Virus record (IMG/VR): IMGVR_UViG_3300026521_000466
Location: 100,798 to 164,797 of that record
Strand: one strand, 5' to 3'
DNA from: a virus
DNA: 64,000 nt
Part shown: positions 8,484 through 17,418 of the stretch, piece by piece
Numbering within the stretch: position 1 is the first letter of the stretch
Layout: every line of letters begins with the position of its first letter
The notes under the pieces: generated by a model
Seen by the model: only the letters and a program-made list of their open reading frames with translations
Database searches by the model: none
What the model was told of the DNA's origin: nothing
Position numbers and translations under genes: made by a program

Positions 8484-9206
8484 TCAACCCTCTACAACGG
8501 AGGATAGATACTGTTCTAGTTCCATCATTGAATCATTAGAGCCAAGATTGAACACCCTGAAATCTAGTATAGTAGATAATCTAAGTATTTTAGATATATC
8601 AAATCCAAGTTCTTTAAACTTTACATCCTTTGACATTGCCGATGTTCCGCATGGAGTATATATAATCGCAAACTCTATCGGTGCGTTACAACCCTCGCCC
8701 AGAAGAAGATGTATAAAGTTTGCCCTGAATGCTTTAAAGAAGCTTTTCATATCGTTATACTTATCTGCATCTGATTTAAACAACTGTTTTTCAGTCCATA
8801 TAGCAACATTGTGCGCCATCTTAGTAGGTCTCTTAATGATGGGTTGAATGGATTTATTCATATCTGCCCATGGAAGAAAGACCTCTTTGTATGCTGCTTT
8901 TATAAAGGCGTGTTTTGCAATCTTGTTGTTTCTATCTTCCGGGTTGATTCGGAGCGTCCACTCTTTTAAGCTTAGTCGATCAATCACTCTATTGAGTGTC
9001 TCTTTTGCTTCATCCGGCACTTCCACTTCCGAATGTATGTAATAACATTTATTATTGCGTTGTAGTGTATCGACTTCAAGGTTGATTCCCTCATATACAG
9101 GCTCTTCAAAACGAGACCCACCGTTATTACTCTCCTGCGGCTTAGTTTCCACTTCACTTTTCAGCTGCTCTGGAGTTTTCTCCACCATATCATAAATATC
9201 TGACAT
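8484..9206 (-). CDS. Hypothetical protein, 240 aa
   Basis: The ATG at 9206 (MSDIYDMVEK) is chosen because AAAAAGGAAACAT precedes it; the earlier ATG at 9233 has no ribosome-binding site. No family recognised. It has an N-terminal acidic, Asn/Gly-rich segment followed by a folded alpha/beta body. It lies between the beta-prime C gene and the Thr/Lys-rich gene. Confidence 0.65.
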   Translation of the reverse strand: MSDIYDMVEKTPEQLKSEVETKPQESNNGGSRFEEPVYEGINLEVDTLQRNNKCYYIHSEVEVPDEAKETLNRVIDRLSLKEWTLRINPEDRNNKIAKHAFIKAAYKEVFLPWADMNKSIQPIIKRPTKMAHNVAIWTEKQLFKSDADKYNDMKSFFKAFRANFIHLLLGEGCNAPIEFAIIYTPCGTSAMSKDVKFKELGFDISKILRLSTILDFRVFNLGSNDSMMELEQYLSSVVEG

Positions 9207-9248
9207 ATGTTTCCTTTTTGTTATATTGTTCATCTTAAATATGTAATA

Positions 9249-10493
9249 TTAAAATAAGTCATCTACTGTTAACTCTACCAAGTTATATGTAGTGGCATGG
9301 AATTTAGACATATTGAAATTTAGATATTCGCCACCTAATCCAATAGCTACGAGTAACATACCTTGTTCCACTTTCGATAATGAATCACCTGTGCATTTCT
9401 TACAGAATTTACCTCTTCCTGCCTTACAGAGATGAGGTAATCTCAAATCTACATACTTACCCACTAATGAATCTACTGTATCATTTGATATTCGTATGGT
9501 AGCGCCGTTCTTGAAATAATATTTACCTACCATTATCTCTTTATTATCTTCTGTTATTTTATATGGATATGACTCTTTGGTTTTACAATCATCCACATCA
9601 ATTAGATAAGCGAATAACATCTTCACCAGTATCTTTTCAAAATATCCAGAATCCTTTGTAGAGATACCCCTTTGTGCTGACCCATTGTATATGTTGTTTA
9701 CTATATCTGCAAACTTCTCCTTATCCAAAGGAGCGCCGCTCATTAAGGCTTCCTCTATAATAGCAAATGCCTTTTCTGGATCTAGTGTATCTATCAAACC
9801 TACTGCGACAAATCTCTTTTTCAAGGACTGTTCAACAATCTTTTTATCTGTGGTAATGCCATATGTGGGATCATCTTTCAAATACTCTTTATACCTTGTC
9901 ATTACTTCATTTTCATACTCAAGGTATATTTTGGAATCTTTTAATGCATCGTCCCCATACTTTTTGATATACTTTGCCTTTACCTCTTTTTTATAGCTAT
10001 CCAACCAGTCCGGTTTAAAATCCACCTTTTCGGTAGACGGTATGGTTACATAAACAGCAATAGGTCTCATAAAGACCACTACCTTTGCTGCTTTTTTATA
10101 ATCCGATATAGGTATCTTCTTCTCATTTACCAAAGGTATGAGTTTTTTCTCAATAGTTCCGAAATCAAACATTTCATTAATGTATTCAAACATAGCATTT
10201 GTGCCATACTCAATATATAGATAGTTATTTATTAACCGTCCTACAGTACTCTCCATTCTAGTTTTTACACACCTCATCATATCAGGAGTTACCACCACCT
10301 TATCATTGACTCTAAATACGGGGTCTCCCTTTTTCCTACTGAGAAAATAATCCTTGGATAGATGTAGTGTATAACCATTCTTTTCTATAGTGACTAATTT
10401 ATTATTCTTCCCTGGGGTAGATAGCAAGGTCTTTATATTATCCACATCATGCAGTATTTCGTTACTTACAATATCTTTCCATATTTCATCCAT
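9249..10493 (-). CDS. RNA polymerase beta-prime-like subunit, C-terminal part
   Basis: The 414-residue product matches the downstream half of bacterial beta-prime. STKDSGYFEKILV (about residues 278-290) parallels the TADSGYLTRRLV trigger-helix region. DVDDCKT, then CKAGRGKFCKKC (Cys303, 356, 364, 367), matches the second zinc site. The segment QGMLLVAIGLGGEYLNFNMSK aligns with the AAQSIGEPGTQLT helix. Start M at 10493 is preferred over 10511 because GGAGAG lies 5 bases upstream and it overlaps the previous stop by 8 bases. With the N part at 17419-18861 it makes a split beta-prime, as in phiKZ-like polymerases. Confidence 0.8.
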   Translation of the reverse strand: MDEIWKDIVSNEILHDVDNIKTLLSTPGKNNKLVTIEKNGYTLHLSKDYFLSRKKGDPVFRVNDKVVVTPDMMRCVKTRMESTVGRLINNYLYIEYGTNAMFEYINEMFDFGTIEKKLIPLVNEKKIPISDYKKAAKVVVFMRPIAVYVTIPSTEKVDFKPDWLDSYKKEVKAKYIKKYGDDALKDSKIYLEYENEVMTRYKEYLKDDPTYGITTDKKIVEQSLKKRFVAVGLIDTLDPEKAFAIIEEALMSGAPLDKEKFADIVNNIYNGSAQRGISTKDSGYFEKILVKMLFAYLIDVDDCKTKESYPYKITEDNKEIMVGKYYFKNGATIRISNDTVDSLVGKYVDLRLPHLCKAGRGKFCKKCTGDSLSKVEQGMLLVAIGLGGEYLNFNMSKFHATTYNLVELTVDDLF

Positions 10494-11265
10494 TATACTC
10501 TCCATGCACAAATCCGTTTACCTGTTCAATATACTCGTCTGGGATATGTATATATAAACGCTCTAAATTATCTGTCAGAGACGCTGTCATAAAGTTTACA
10601 GCAATAAGAACTCTTACTGCCCACTCATCTACATGCCCTGCAAAATCTCTAAATTTTGCAATGATTACATTATCAGTAATCGATAAACGAGATATCTCTC
10701 TAAGGAATGCAAGGTTGATATCTTTGATACTGTATTTTTCAATAAGCTCTTTTCGCTTCTTATTTATTCCATATATCTCTTCCATCTCATGGTCATCAAC
10801 ATCATCAGTAGAAAGAAACTCTTTGATAACAGATATGAAATCATCTTCAATATCTCCTATCAGATAATGCAAGTCTTCAGATATAACAAGGAAGTATTCG
10901 GACAGTAAATCATTTAGAGATTCTATATTATCCTCGCCATCCAATGCTAATAGCGCATCTTCTTTTAAACCAATATCGATATCCTCGAGCACGATTATAG
11001 CCTGAAGAATATCCAGAGCTTTTGATAATGAACACTCTTCGTTTACAGTAATACCAAAATTGCTCAATGTGTTTCGTATATTTCTTTCAAAGATGTCCAA
11101 TACCTCTGAGTGTATGTGATCTCCTTCATATATATTATTCGTTAATTCATTAAGCTCATCTGTGTAGATTGTTGTATTGAAATATTCAAGTACCTCCACA
11201 CATTTTGAAAATAATTCCCCTGCCATTGGATTTATTAATCTATGCTCGATCATATATCGTATCAT
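10486..11265 (-). CDS. Hypothetical acidic helical protein, 259 aa
   Basis: No family recognised. It is Asp/Glu/Ile/Leu-rich and almost certainly all-helical, with a SDVDDHEMEE-type acidic patch. It is directly upstream of, and overlaps, the beta-prime C gene, so it may be co-expressed with the polymerase. The operon start is divergent from the plus-strand block at 11356. Confidence 0.65.
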   Translation of the reverse strand: MIRYMIEHRLINPMAGELFSKCVEVLEYFNTTIYTDELNELTNNIYEGDHIHSEVLDIFERNIRNTLSNFGITVNEECSLSKALDILQAIIVLEDIDIGLKEDALLALDGEDNIESLNDLLSEYFLVISEDLHYLIGDIEDDFISVIKEFLSTDDVDDHEMEEIYGINKKRKELIEKYSIKDINLAFLREISRLSITDNVIIAKFRDFAGHVDEWAVRVLIAVNFMTASLTDNLERLYIHIPDEYIEQVNGFVHGEYNG

Positions 11266-11355
11266 CTTTTCATTCCTTATAGTTATATTATATTCAATTA
11301 AATTTTACTTTTACTATATTAATGAACAATACAAACAGTAAAAAAGGATAAGACA

Positions 11356-11763
11356 ATGAGTATTAACAGAAAGATAAGAAGAAAACAGGAACAAAACACA
11401 ATTAAAGACAAAGAGATCGACAGTGTTATAGCAAATGCTAAAAAGTTGATCATTACTGCCAAAGAGCCAAAAGCATTTTTAAGCGAATTGCTATATAATA
11501 TTGTGGAATCAGAGGAGACGAAAGATGATATTGCTTATGTCAAAGGTATATATAACGGCATAGAAAATGTCATTCCATCCATTGAGGAAAATATTAAAAA
11601 ACTAGAATTATTGGTTGGTGCAAAACGAACAGATAAGTTTATGCTTGATGCGGTTGAAACAATAATGGAAGTAAGTGAAAAATGTTTATTGTTGGAAGAT
11701 AATATACGAAAAGCTTACACGGTATTTAAAAGTCTTGAAGAAGCAGGTGAAAAAAATGAGTAA
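11356..11763 (+). CDS. Helical coiled-coil protein, 135 aa
   Basis: The first gene of the plus-strand block, with AAAAAAGGATAAGAC before the ATG. It has a basic N-terminus (INRKIRRKQEQ) followed by helices with heptad character (IENVIPSIEENIKKLELL). It overlaps the next gene by 8 bases. It is possibly an assembly chaperone or virion component by position; no family recognised. Confidence 0.6.
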   Translation: MSINRKIRRKQEQNTIKDKEIDSVIANAKKLIITAKEPKAFLSELLYNIVESEETKDDIAYVKGIYNGIENVIPSIEENIKKLELLVGAKRTDKFMLDAVETIMEVSEKCLLLEDNIRKAYTVFKSLEEAGEKNE

Positions 11764-13219
11764 AGAAAAAAAGATGTTAGGTGAAATTGGAGAAAACGAT
11801 ATAGGTGTTTTTCTCCCCACAAATTATGTTAATGCATATAATGCAATGGCTGAAAAGTTTGAGGCAATAGAAAAAGCGGTGTATAATAGTAACGATCAAG
11901 AGGTTGTTTTAAAAACATTACAAGAGCAGTTGGCAAAATCTTTCTATGCTTTAAATTTCGGATATAATGTAAAACAAGAGTCAAAGTTAAATAACAAGAT
12001 CGAAATAGAGGCAAATGGGGACGTAAAACAACTTATAAATAAAGAGGCTACAGTAAAACCTAAAAGACAGGGTAAACTAAAAGGTACAGGTTTATCAGCT
12101 ATTGCTGCAAATGCAACAGGTGTTTCTGCAAAACAGACCAAGTGGCATCTTTACAATAGTGGATTTTGGATAACTATTAAACCTATGAGTTCAGATGATA
12201 AGATTGCATTAGAAGCAAGATTGGTTAATGAACTTGTTGAAGTAGGTATTAATACGTTAGGTTTAATATTCAGTAATGATGCAGCGGCATATCGCTCTAT
12301 TTTATTGGATTTTTTACGGCCATTTATAGATATGTCAAACAGTTCTCTAAAATTTGAAGAGGGCGATGACCCATATGATTATATCTCTGCTCTTGATACC
12401 GATATACTTATAGCTGCGCTTGTCTATAACATCTACCCGACAGGTTTTCCAATCACTCTCATCTGTAGAAACAATTTGGAGATTGAAGTGAATGGTGTGA
12501 AAAGTCGCGCTAAATGCGATAATGTATTGGAAGATACGGTGAATGCGTTGGAGTGCGTCTATGCGGACATGGATTCTCTTACCGAAGAGCAGATCAATAT
12601 TTTGGCCATGGGACGCGCCTCCGTATATAAAGGCACTGAGGAAGAGTATCAAAATGACAATGAAATAGGACTCTCCATATTGGACTACAAAAATGACATG
12701 GTAAATGTAAGAGAACTATCATATACAAACGGAAAATTCAATACAGCTATGGATATAAAATTGACAATAGGCGATACTACAGTAAATGATTTACTTAAGT
12801 CTGCCGATAAATTTATCATTGACTTGAAGACTAAAATAGACGATATCATTTTGGAGCTCTCCGATAAAACAGAAAAACAGGCAGTGATTGAGCAATTTAT
12901 GGATAACGTACTCTTGGGTAAATATATCCATTTCATAAAACGTCTTGAGATAGGCGGAAATTGGTCGGATGATATGTATGATATTTATGATGCTCTTAAT
13001 ACACTGCGCGAGAATGATGAACTTGCGGCTGATATTATCACAAAGATATCTGAGTTCATAGATGACACACTCAATTATGCCATAGGACATCCTAGATTTG
13101 AATGTAGTCAATGTAAAAAAGTAATGAATGAAGATAAAGTACTGCCAAACAAGAACCTTGAAAGTATCATACCATTTAACATACTATATGTTTTTACGAT
13201 TCTCCGTATTATGCCATAA
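11756..13219 (+). CDS. Large virion-assembly candidate, N-terminal part before a frame change
   Basis: Start ATG at 11756 (MSKEKKMLGEIGEND) has AGGTGAAAAA upstream. The protein is 487 residues in this frame. It has a Lys/Ala-rich stretch near residue 100, an alpha/beta body, and a CSQCKKVMNEDK knuckle close to the end that may bind zinc. The frame stops at 13217, but the minus-one frame is open from 13180 and continues for about 160 codons of good coding texture. The true product is therefore probably one chain of about 640 residues. The layout recalls T4-type baseplate proteins with a zinc knuckle, but this is only a suggestion. Confidence 0.55.
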   Translation: MSKEKKMLGEIGENDIGVFLPTNYVNAYNAMAEKFEAIEKAVYNSNDQEVVLKTLQEQLAKSFYALNFGYNVKQESKLNNKIEIEANGDVKQLINKEATVKPKRQGKLKGTGLSAIAANATGVSAKQTKWHLYNSGFWITIKPMSSDDKIALEARLVNELVEVGINTLGLIFSNDAAAYRSILLDFLRPFIDMSNSSLKFEEGDDPYDYISALDTDILIAALVYNIYPTGFPITLICRNNLEIEVNGVKSRAKCDNVLEDTVNALECVYADMDSLTEEQINILAMGRASVYKGTEEEYQNDNEIGLSILDYKNDMVNVRELSYTNGKFNTAMDIKLTIGDTTVNDLLKSADKFIIDLKTKIDDIILELSDKTEKQAVIEQFMDNVLLGKYIHFIKRLEIGGNWSDDMYDIYDALNTLRENDELAADIITKISEFIDDTLNYAIGHPRFECSQCKKVMNEDKVLPNKNLESIIPFNILYVFTILRIMP

Positions 13220-13680
13220 AAGAGAATGGCGAAGAAACTTCCCATCCTTTCATTAATGCGGAGACTATATACGGTCATAAACAGATTATTTATGGTAGTA
13301 GCGCTAACCTTAATCAAATACCACTCTTTGCAGATGTATTAAGAACCAATGTGGATAACTATACGGATCTTAATATTGTGAAGAGGGCATCGTATAGACG
13401 AATATATGGTGAGATCAAAGAGAGTGAATTTTATAAAAAACTCTACCCTATCATGCAATCCAAGCTATTGGATTTGGGATATAACAAGACAAGGTATGAG
13501 ATGATGGAAATGTTTGTAATAAACAATATGCAAAAGAACTTAAATATTACATTTAAGGAGTTTATGGCACTTCCCATACTGGACGCTTTTGAGTTGGTGC
13601 ACTACACAATGAAGTTAAACAAAAAGATATTGGAATTGAAAAAGACAGGAACGCCAAATGAAAATGACAATATATACTGA
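13180..13680 (+). CDS. C-terminal part of the 11756 gene in the -1 frame
   Basis: The frame opens at 13180 after a TAA and reads FYDSPYYAIKENGEETS and onward to TAA at 13680. It contains no ATG near its beginning; the only candidate, GTG at 13351, has no ribosome-binding site. It therefore looks like the continuation of the preceding gene after a one-base shift near the T5 run at 13191-13195. It ends just after the ATG of the next gene (13658). Confidence 0.55.
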   Translation, partial: HTICFYDSPYYAIKENGEETSHPFINAETIYGHKQIIYGSSANLNQIPLFADVLRTNVDNYTDLNIVKRASYRRIYGEIKESEFYKKLYPIMQSKLLDLGYNKTRYEMMEMFVINNMQKNLNITFKEFMALPILDAFELVHYTMKLNKKILELKKTGTPNENDNIY

Positions 13681-14281
13681 GATAGATACTCTGTTTGACA
13701 CAAGACTCCCCATCGTGACAGAAGTTCACGATGTGGGAAAAAAGAGTTATATCAATAGGACAGATGACAATTTCGATTTTATCGGAGAAGATTCTTTTAA
13801 AATACTCTATAGTAAACGAGAGAGGTTTCATTTACATAAAGCAAAACCTACCCTTATGTTTGAAGAGATAGGTAATATGGCAAATAAAATGATTAAAGAG
13901 AATGAAGGAGTTAGCATTGAGTTGATTCTAAACATTTATCCTTATGAATTAATGCCTGTTGAAATATGTAACTTTATGGAGCTATTAGAAGAAACATATC
14001 CATTTTGCAAAATCACCATAGCTGATATAAAACCAACATATGAAATATTAAGTCGATATAATGTAACAGTATGTTATACAGGGATAGAGTTGTTAGAGGA
14101 TGCTTTTCGACACGGAGCTGATATACTATCATCTGATACGTCATTGGTCGTCCCTGCATTGGCTAGTCGGTATGCTAATGGTTTAGATATAGTGAATGGC
14201 TTCAAGGCAACCATGAAAGAGTTTGAACCAATAATAAACTTAGTTTACTACGATGCGATATATTGGTCTCATTATGAATAA
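13658..14281 (+). CDS. Hypothetical protein, 207 aa
   Basis: No family recognised. It is an alpha/beta protein (MKMTIYTEIDTLFDTRLP at the start) with alternating hydrophobic strands (ELILNIYPYEL, CKITIADIKP). The start overlaps the end of the previous gene by 23 bases, and AGGAACGCCAA precedes the ATG. It belongs to the plus-strand assembly block. Confidence 0.6.
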   Translation: MKMTIYTEIDTLFDTRLPIVTEVHDVGKKSYINRTDDNFDFIGEDSFKILYSKRERFHLHKAKPTLMFEEIGNMANKMIKENEGVSIELILNIYPYELMPVEICNFMELLEETYPFCKITIADIKPTYEILSRYNVTVCYTGIELLEDAFRHGADILSSDTSLVVPALASRYANGLDIVNGFKATMKEFEPIINLVYYDAIYWSHYE

Positions 14282-14371
14282 TATATTTATATGACTATAA
14301 ATGTTATGTAGTCAAAAATACCTATGATATGGTATTTGCAAATATCAAATTAACACAATAAAGGACATTTT

Positions 14372-15682
14372 ATGTTTACACTTAAATCTATGGTAACGGC
14401 TGCGGCTGAGCCAAATCTCGAAAGCCATCAACAAGACGATGGTGCAAAAGCATTTGTAACTGGTTATGAAGCTGGTATGATGGACGCTCAAGTTGAGCAA
14501 GGATTCTCTCTTCTTTCTGAAGCATGTGATGATATGGACAATATGAGCGAAGCAAGAGCAATTGTTGCAAGTAACCTTGAAAGCGGAACTGTTACAAATG
14601 AACTGCAAGAAGCATACCAATCTGTAATGTATCGCATGGAAGGTAAATATGGAATCACTGGTCTTGGTGATGTAAACCTTGAAAGTGGAGAAGCTGTAAA
14701 AGGATTCTTGAAAAACCTCGCTGCCGGCGCTGCACAAATCATTGCTAAGATCACTGCAATGGCTAAAAAAGTATGGCTTAACTTCTCTGCATGGCTTGCT
14801 ACTTCTGACGACAAAGTTAAATCTCTGAAGAAGAAACTTGAAAAAGCAAAAGAAGAAGGAAAAGAATTCAGAATCAAAGGTGAGAAAAAAGCCGATCAAT
14901 TTGCTACAATAGTTGCAAAAGCAGAACTGGTTGTTCCAAGCGAAAGCCTAATATACCAAGGTGATGACAAATTCAAGACTGACGGCCTAAAACCTTCTGA
15001 TGCTAAAACCGCCGTTGAAGCCGCACTTGCTGGCGAACTTGACACCAATGCAATTGCAGAAAATGGTAAATTGGGATATGCTAGACTAAATCTCCCAGTA
15101 GAAAAACTTGACATTTCAAATGAAAAAGATGAGTTCTTGTTGAAAGACAAAAATACAATAACATATCTTGTTGGAATGACTACAACTTCATTCTCTGTAC
15201 TCGCTATAAACACTGAGTTTACCCCAGAAGATTCTACTGAAGATCCATTCTATGTTGCAAAACTAATCTCCTTTAACAGAGAAGTTGATATTGAAGGTGA
15301 TCTGGATAAAACGAAAGAGGACCTCTTTGGTAAAACAAATATCGATGCTGATGAAGAAGTGAATGTGAAAAAAGATGATCTCCACGTTGAAAAGGTAATT
15401 ACACTATGTAATACTTTACCAAAAGCAAAAGATCTTCAGAACAGTATCAAAAAAGGTTTCAAAGGCCTTGATAAAACAGCAAAAGCTGTAGAAAAAACTT
15501 TCGGTAAAGTTGATGATTGGGAAGGTAAAGGTAAAGCTGCCGCTGCGAAGAAAACCGCATACGTTGCTGCATCCAGAGCACTCTACTCAAATGTAAAATG
15601 GAAACTTGACGTTTACAGATCTACATTGGCAATCGTAGAGTTTGTTGCAGGTAACCTCTCCAAACCAACAGAAACCAAATAA
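14372..15682 (+). CDS. Inner-body-like virion protein, 436 aa (paralog of 15829-16806)
   Basis: It shares with the next gene an MF(T/N)(L/I)K-type N-terminus, a DVN(L/M)E segment, an amphipathic block (KVWLNFSAWLA here, KAWLRTVIFFA there) and a helical C-terminal tail. The motif NLES occurs three times (residues 15-18, 68-71, 102-105), which would suit the x-x-E sites cut by phiKZ-type prohead proteases. Base composition is less AT-rich than neighbours, as in abundant structural genes. I infer a processed head-interior protein. AAAGGAC precedes the ATG and its own terminator follows. Confidence 0.5.
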   Translation: MFTLKSMVTAAAEPNLESHQQDDGAKAFVTGYEAGMMDAQVEQGFSLLSEACDDMDNMSEARAIVASNLESGTVTNELQEAYQSVMYRMEGKYGITGLGDVNLESGEAVKGFLKNLAAGAAQIIAKITAMAKKVWLNFSAWLATSDDKVKSLKKKLEKAKEEGKEFRIKGEKKADQFATIVAKAELVVPSESLIYQGDDKFKTDGLKPSDAKTAVEAALAGELDTNAIAENGKLGYARLNLPVEKLDISNEKDEFLLKDKNTITYLVGMTTTSFSVLAINTEFTPEDSTEDPFYVAKLISFNREVDIEGDLDKTKEDLFGKTNIDADEEVNVKKDDLHVEKVITLCNTLPKAKDLQNSIKKGFKGLDKTAKAVEKTFGKVDDWEGKGKAAAAKKTAYVAASRALYSNVKWKLDVYRSTLAIVEFVAGNLSKPTETK

Positions 15683-15701
15683 TACCATATCCAGGTATAT
15701 T

Positions 15702-15736
15702 CAGTATGGCTCATGCCATACTGGATACTATCTTTT
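15702..15736 (+). terminator. Terminator after the 436-aa virion gene
   Basis: CAGTATGGC and GCCATACTG arms (15702-15710 with 15715-15723) with a TCAT loop are followed by GATACTATCTTTTAATT. Confidence 0.75.
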
Positions 15737-15828
15737 AATTGTTTTATATTCCGTTGTTTATATTCTTTTTATATTGAAATATACACTAAACTGATTTTCT
15801 ATGATTATACTATAAAAAGGGAATAACT

Positions 15829-16806
15829 ATGTTTAATATTAAAGAAATGGTTAAAGATTATAAAGGACAGGAATACTTTGAACCAAACTATAATTTAGAA
15901 GATGATGCTGAAAAATATATGAGTGACACAGAAGATATAGCCAAACACTGTTTTGACAGATCTACACTTGGTGATATATATATGTCTCTTAAAGACGTTA
16001 ACATGGAAGGATTTGTAAAAAACACAGCAGATATTATCAAGAGTCTATGGATACGATTTAAAGAGATGTTGTCTAAAATACTCAATGTTGTAAAAAAAGC
16101 ATGGTTGCGAACAGTGATCTTCTTTGCAAAAAAAGATAAAGAGTTAACAAGGTATAAAGAAAGAGCCGGTAAAGCTATTATGATAGAGAGCACGAATAAG
16201 AATGCGCTGAAGGACCTCTTACAAAATTATGGTTTCAACTATAAATTAGGATTTATAACAAACGCAGACGTTGACTCAAGTGCATTGCATACAGATAAAG
16301 ACTATGATAGAATACGTGATATCATCAAGTATGTAAAGAAACCAAAATCTAAAACAGTAGATTATCTTATGGGGAAAAGCAATGCCTCTTTTATCGCTAT
16401 TGATAAAGATGCTGTATACTTGACATCAATAAGTAAAGAATCAAATAACGAAAAGTATGCTAGTATGTATAAAGAGATTGTGGATCATAAATATTATGAT
16501 GAAGCAAAGAAAAAAATGTACAAAGATATTGACGATGGTGATATTACAGAAGGTGTTAAGAGTCTATTTGCAAATATTGAACCATTTGACATTATCAAAA
16601 CAAAGCTTAACAAAGCATCATCTATGTTAGAAGGGTATGCCCATAGAATAGAAGCACTCATGAATGAGAATACAAGCGACACAAAGAGAGTACAGCTGCG
16701 TTATGAGACGTATAATACTGAAGTAAAGTATATTTACTATACTATTAAGTATATGATACGCCAAACTAAACTTGGACTCAATATGGGCGAGTTACTATTT
16801 GATTAA
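15829..16806 (+). CDS. Inner-body-like virion protein, 325 aa (paralog of 14372-15682)
   Basis: The product begins MFNIKEMVKDYKGQEYF. It aligns by eye with the preceding gene through NLE (22-24), DVNME (56-60), the amphipathic KKAWLRTVIFF block and a Tyr-rich C-terminal helix. It is shorter and more basic. The tandem position and shared processing-like motifs suggest a duplicated internal head protein. AAAAGGGAATAACT precedes the ATG. Confidence 0.5.
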   Translation: MFNIKEMVKDYKGQEYFEPNYNLEDDAEKYMSDTEDIAKHCFDRSTLGDIYMSLKDVNMEGFVKNTADIIKSLWIRFKEMLSKILNVVKKAWLRTVIFFAKKDKELTRYKERAGKAIMIESTNKNALKDLLQNYGFNYKLGFITNADVDSSALHTDKDYDRIRDIIKYVKKPKSKTVDYLMGKSNASFIAIDKDAVYLTSISKESNNEKYASMYKEIVDHKYYDEAKKKMYKDIDDGDITEGVKSLFANIEPFDIIKTKLNKASSMLEGYAHRIEALMNENTSDTKRVQLRYETYNTEVKYIYYTIKYMIRQTKLGLNMGELLFD

Positions 16807-16817
16807 AAAAAGATACA

Positions 16818-16845
16818 CTCTGTAGGAGCATGTGCTCCTACAGAG
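16818..16845. terminator. Terminator between converging genes
   Basis: Thirteen-base perfect arms, CTCTGTAGGAGCA and TGCTCCTACAGAG, are followed on the minus strand by TGTATCTTTTTTT. The stop of the minus-strand gene (16838) lies inside. Confidence 0.85.
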
Positions 16846-17416
16846 ATGTTTTAATCTCAGTGACGTCTTCTCCACTATTTATCTTTTTACAATATGCTGT
16901 ATAAACATCTTGTAACATAAGATAGTCGCTTATAGACAATCCTCCTGTTGGAGATGTATAGAAGCCACCCTCATGATCTGGTGTGGATCTACCTGCGTGT
17001 ATCTCTTTATAATCTATGGTATCTTTAATATCTTCCACTGCACCATAGTCAAAATCAAATCCAGCAATAACCTGATCTTCTTTTGCCTTGTACATTTCAT
17101 CAAGATACATAAGTCCATAAACCATATCCTCTGTAGGGTCGTAGAACTCTTCTAATAACTCAGGCATATATAGATCAAGAGTAAATATCTCTTCATAAAT
17201 ACCTGTTATATCATCATAGACATCATCTACAAGTTGTAGATACTCGTCTGATTCATAGAAGTCCACTACTCTCCTTGTATCAATCCATGCATCTCGCCCC
17301 ATGTCATTCAGCATACTACTGAACTTATCCATGCCGGAGCTCAATGATGAGATGTCCACCACCCTTCCCTCACGTTGTGCAAAGGCTTGATAGTTTAAAT
17401 AGGATGTATCTGCCAT
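16838..17416 (-). CDS. Hypothetical acidic protein, 192 aa
   Basis: No family recognised. It is very acidic and Tyr/Asp-rich (DDVYDDITGIYEE), predicted helical. It starts 2 bases after the beta-prime N stop, so it is co-transcribed with that polymerase gene. It ends with TAG within the terminator. Confidence 0.65.
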   Translation of the reverse strand: MADTSYLNYQAFAQREGRVVDISSLSSGMDKFSSMLNDMGRDAWIDTRRVVDFYESDEYLQLVDDVYDDITGIYEEIFTLDLYMPELLEEFYDPTEDMVYGLMYLDEMYKAKEDQVIAGFDFDYGAVEDIKDTIDYKEIHAGRSTPDHEGGFYTSPTGGLSISDYLMLQDVYTAYCKKINSGEDVTEIKTSL

Positions 17417-17418
17417 AT

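Noticed and set aside
8167-8847. Plus-strand Val/Phe-rich frame of 226 codons
   Set aside because: It is the antisense of the Lys/Thr repeat region of the 7698-8450 gene and runs across two real genes.
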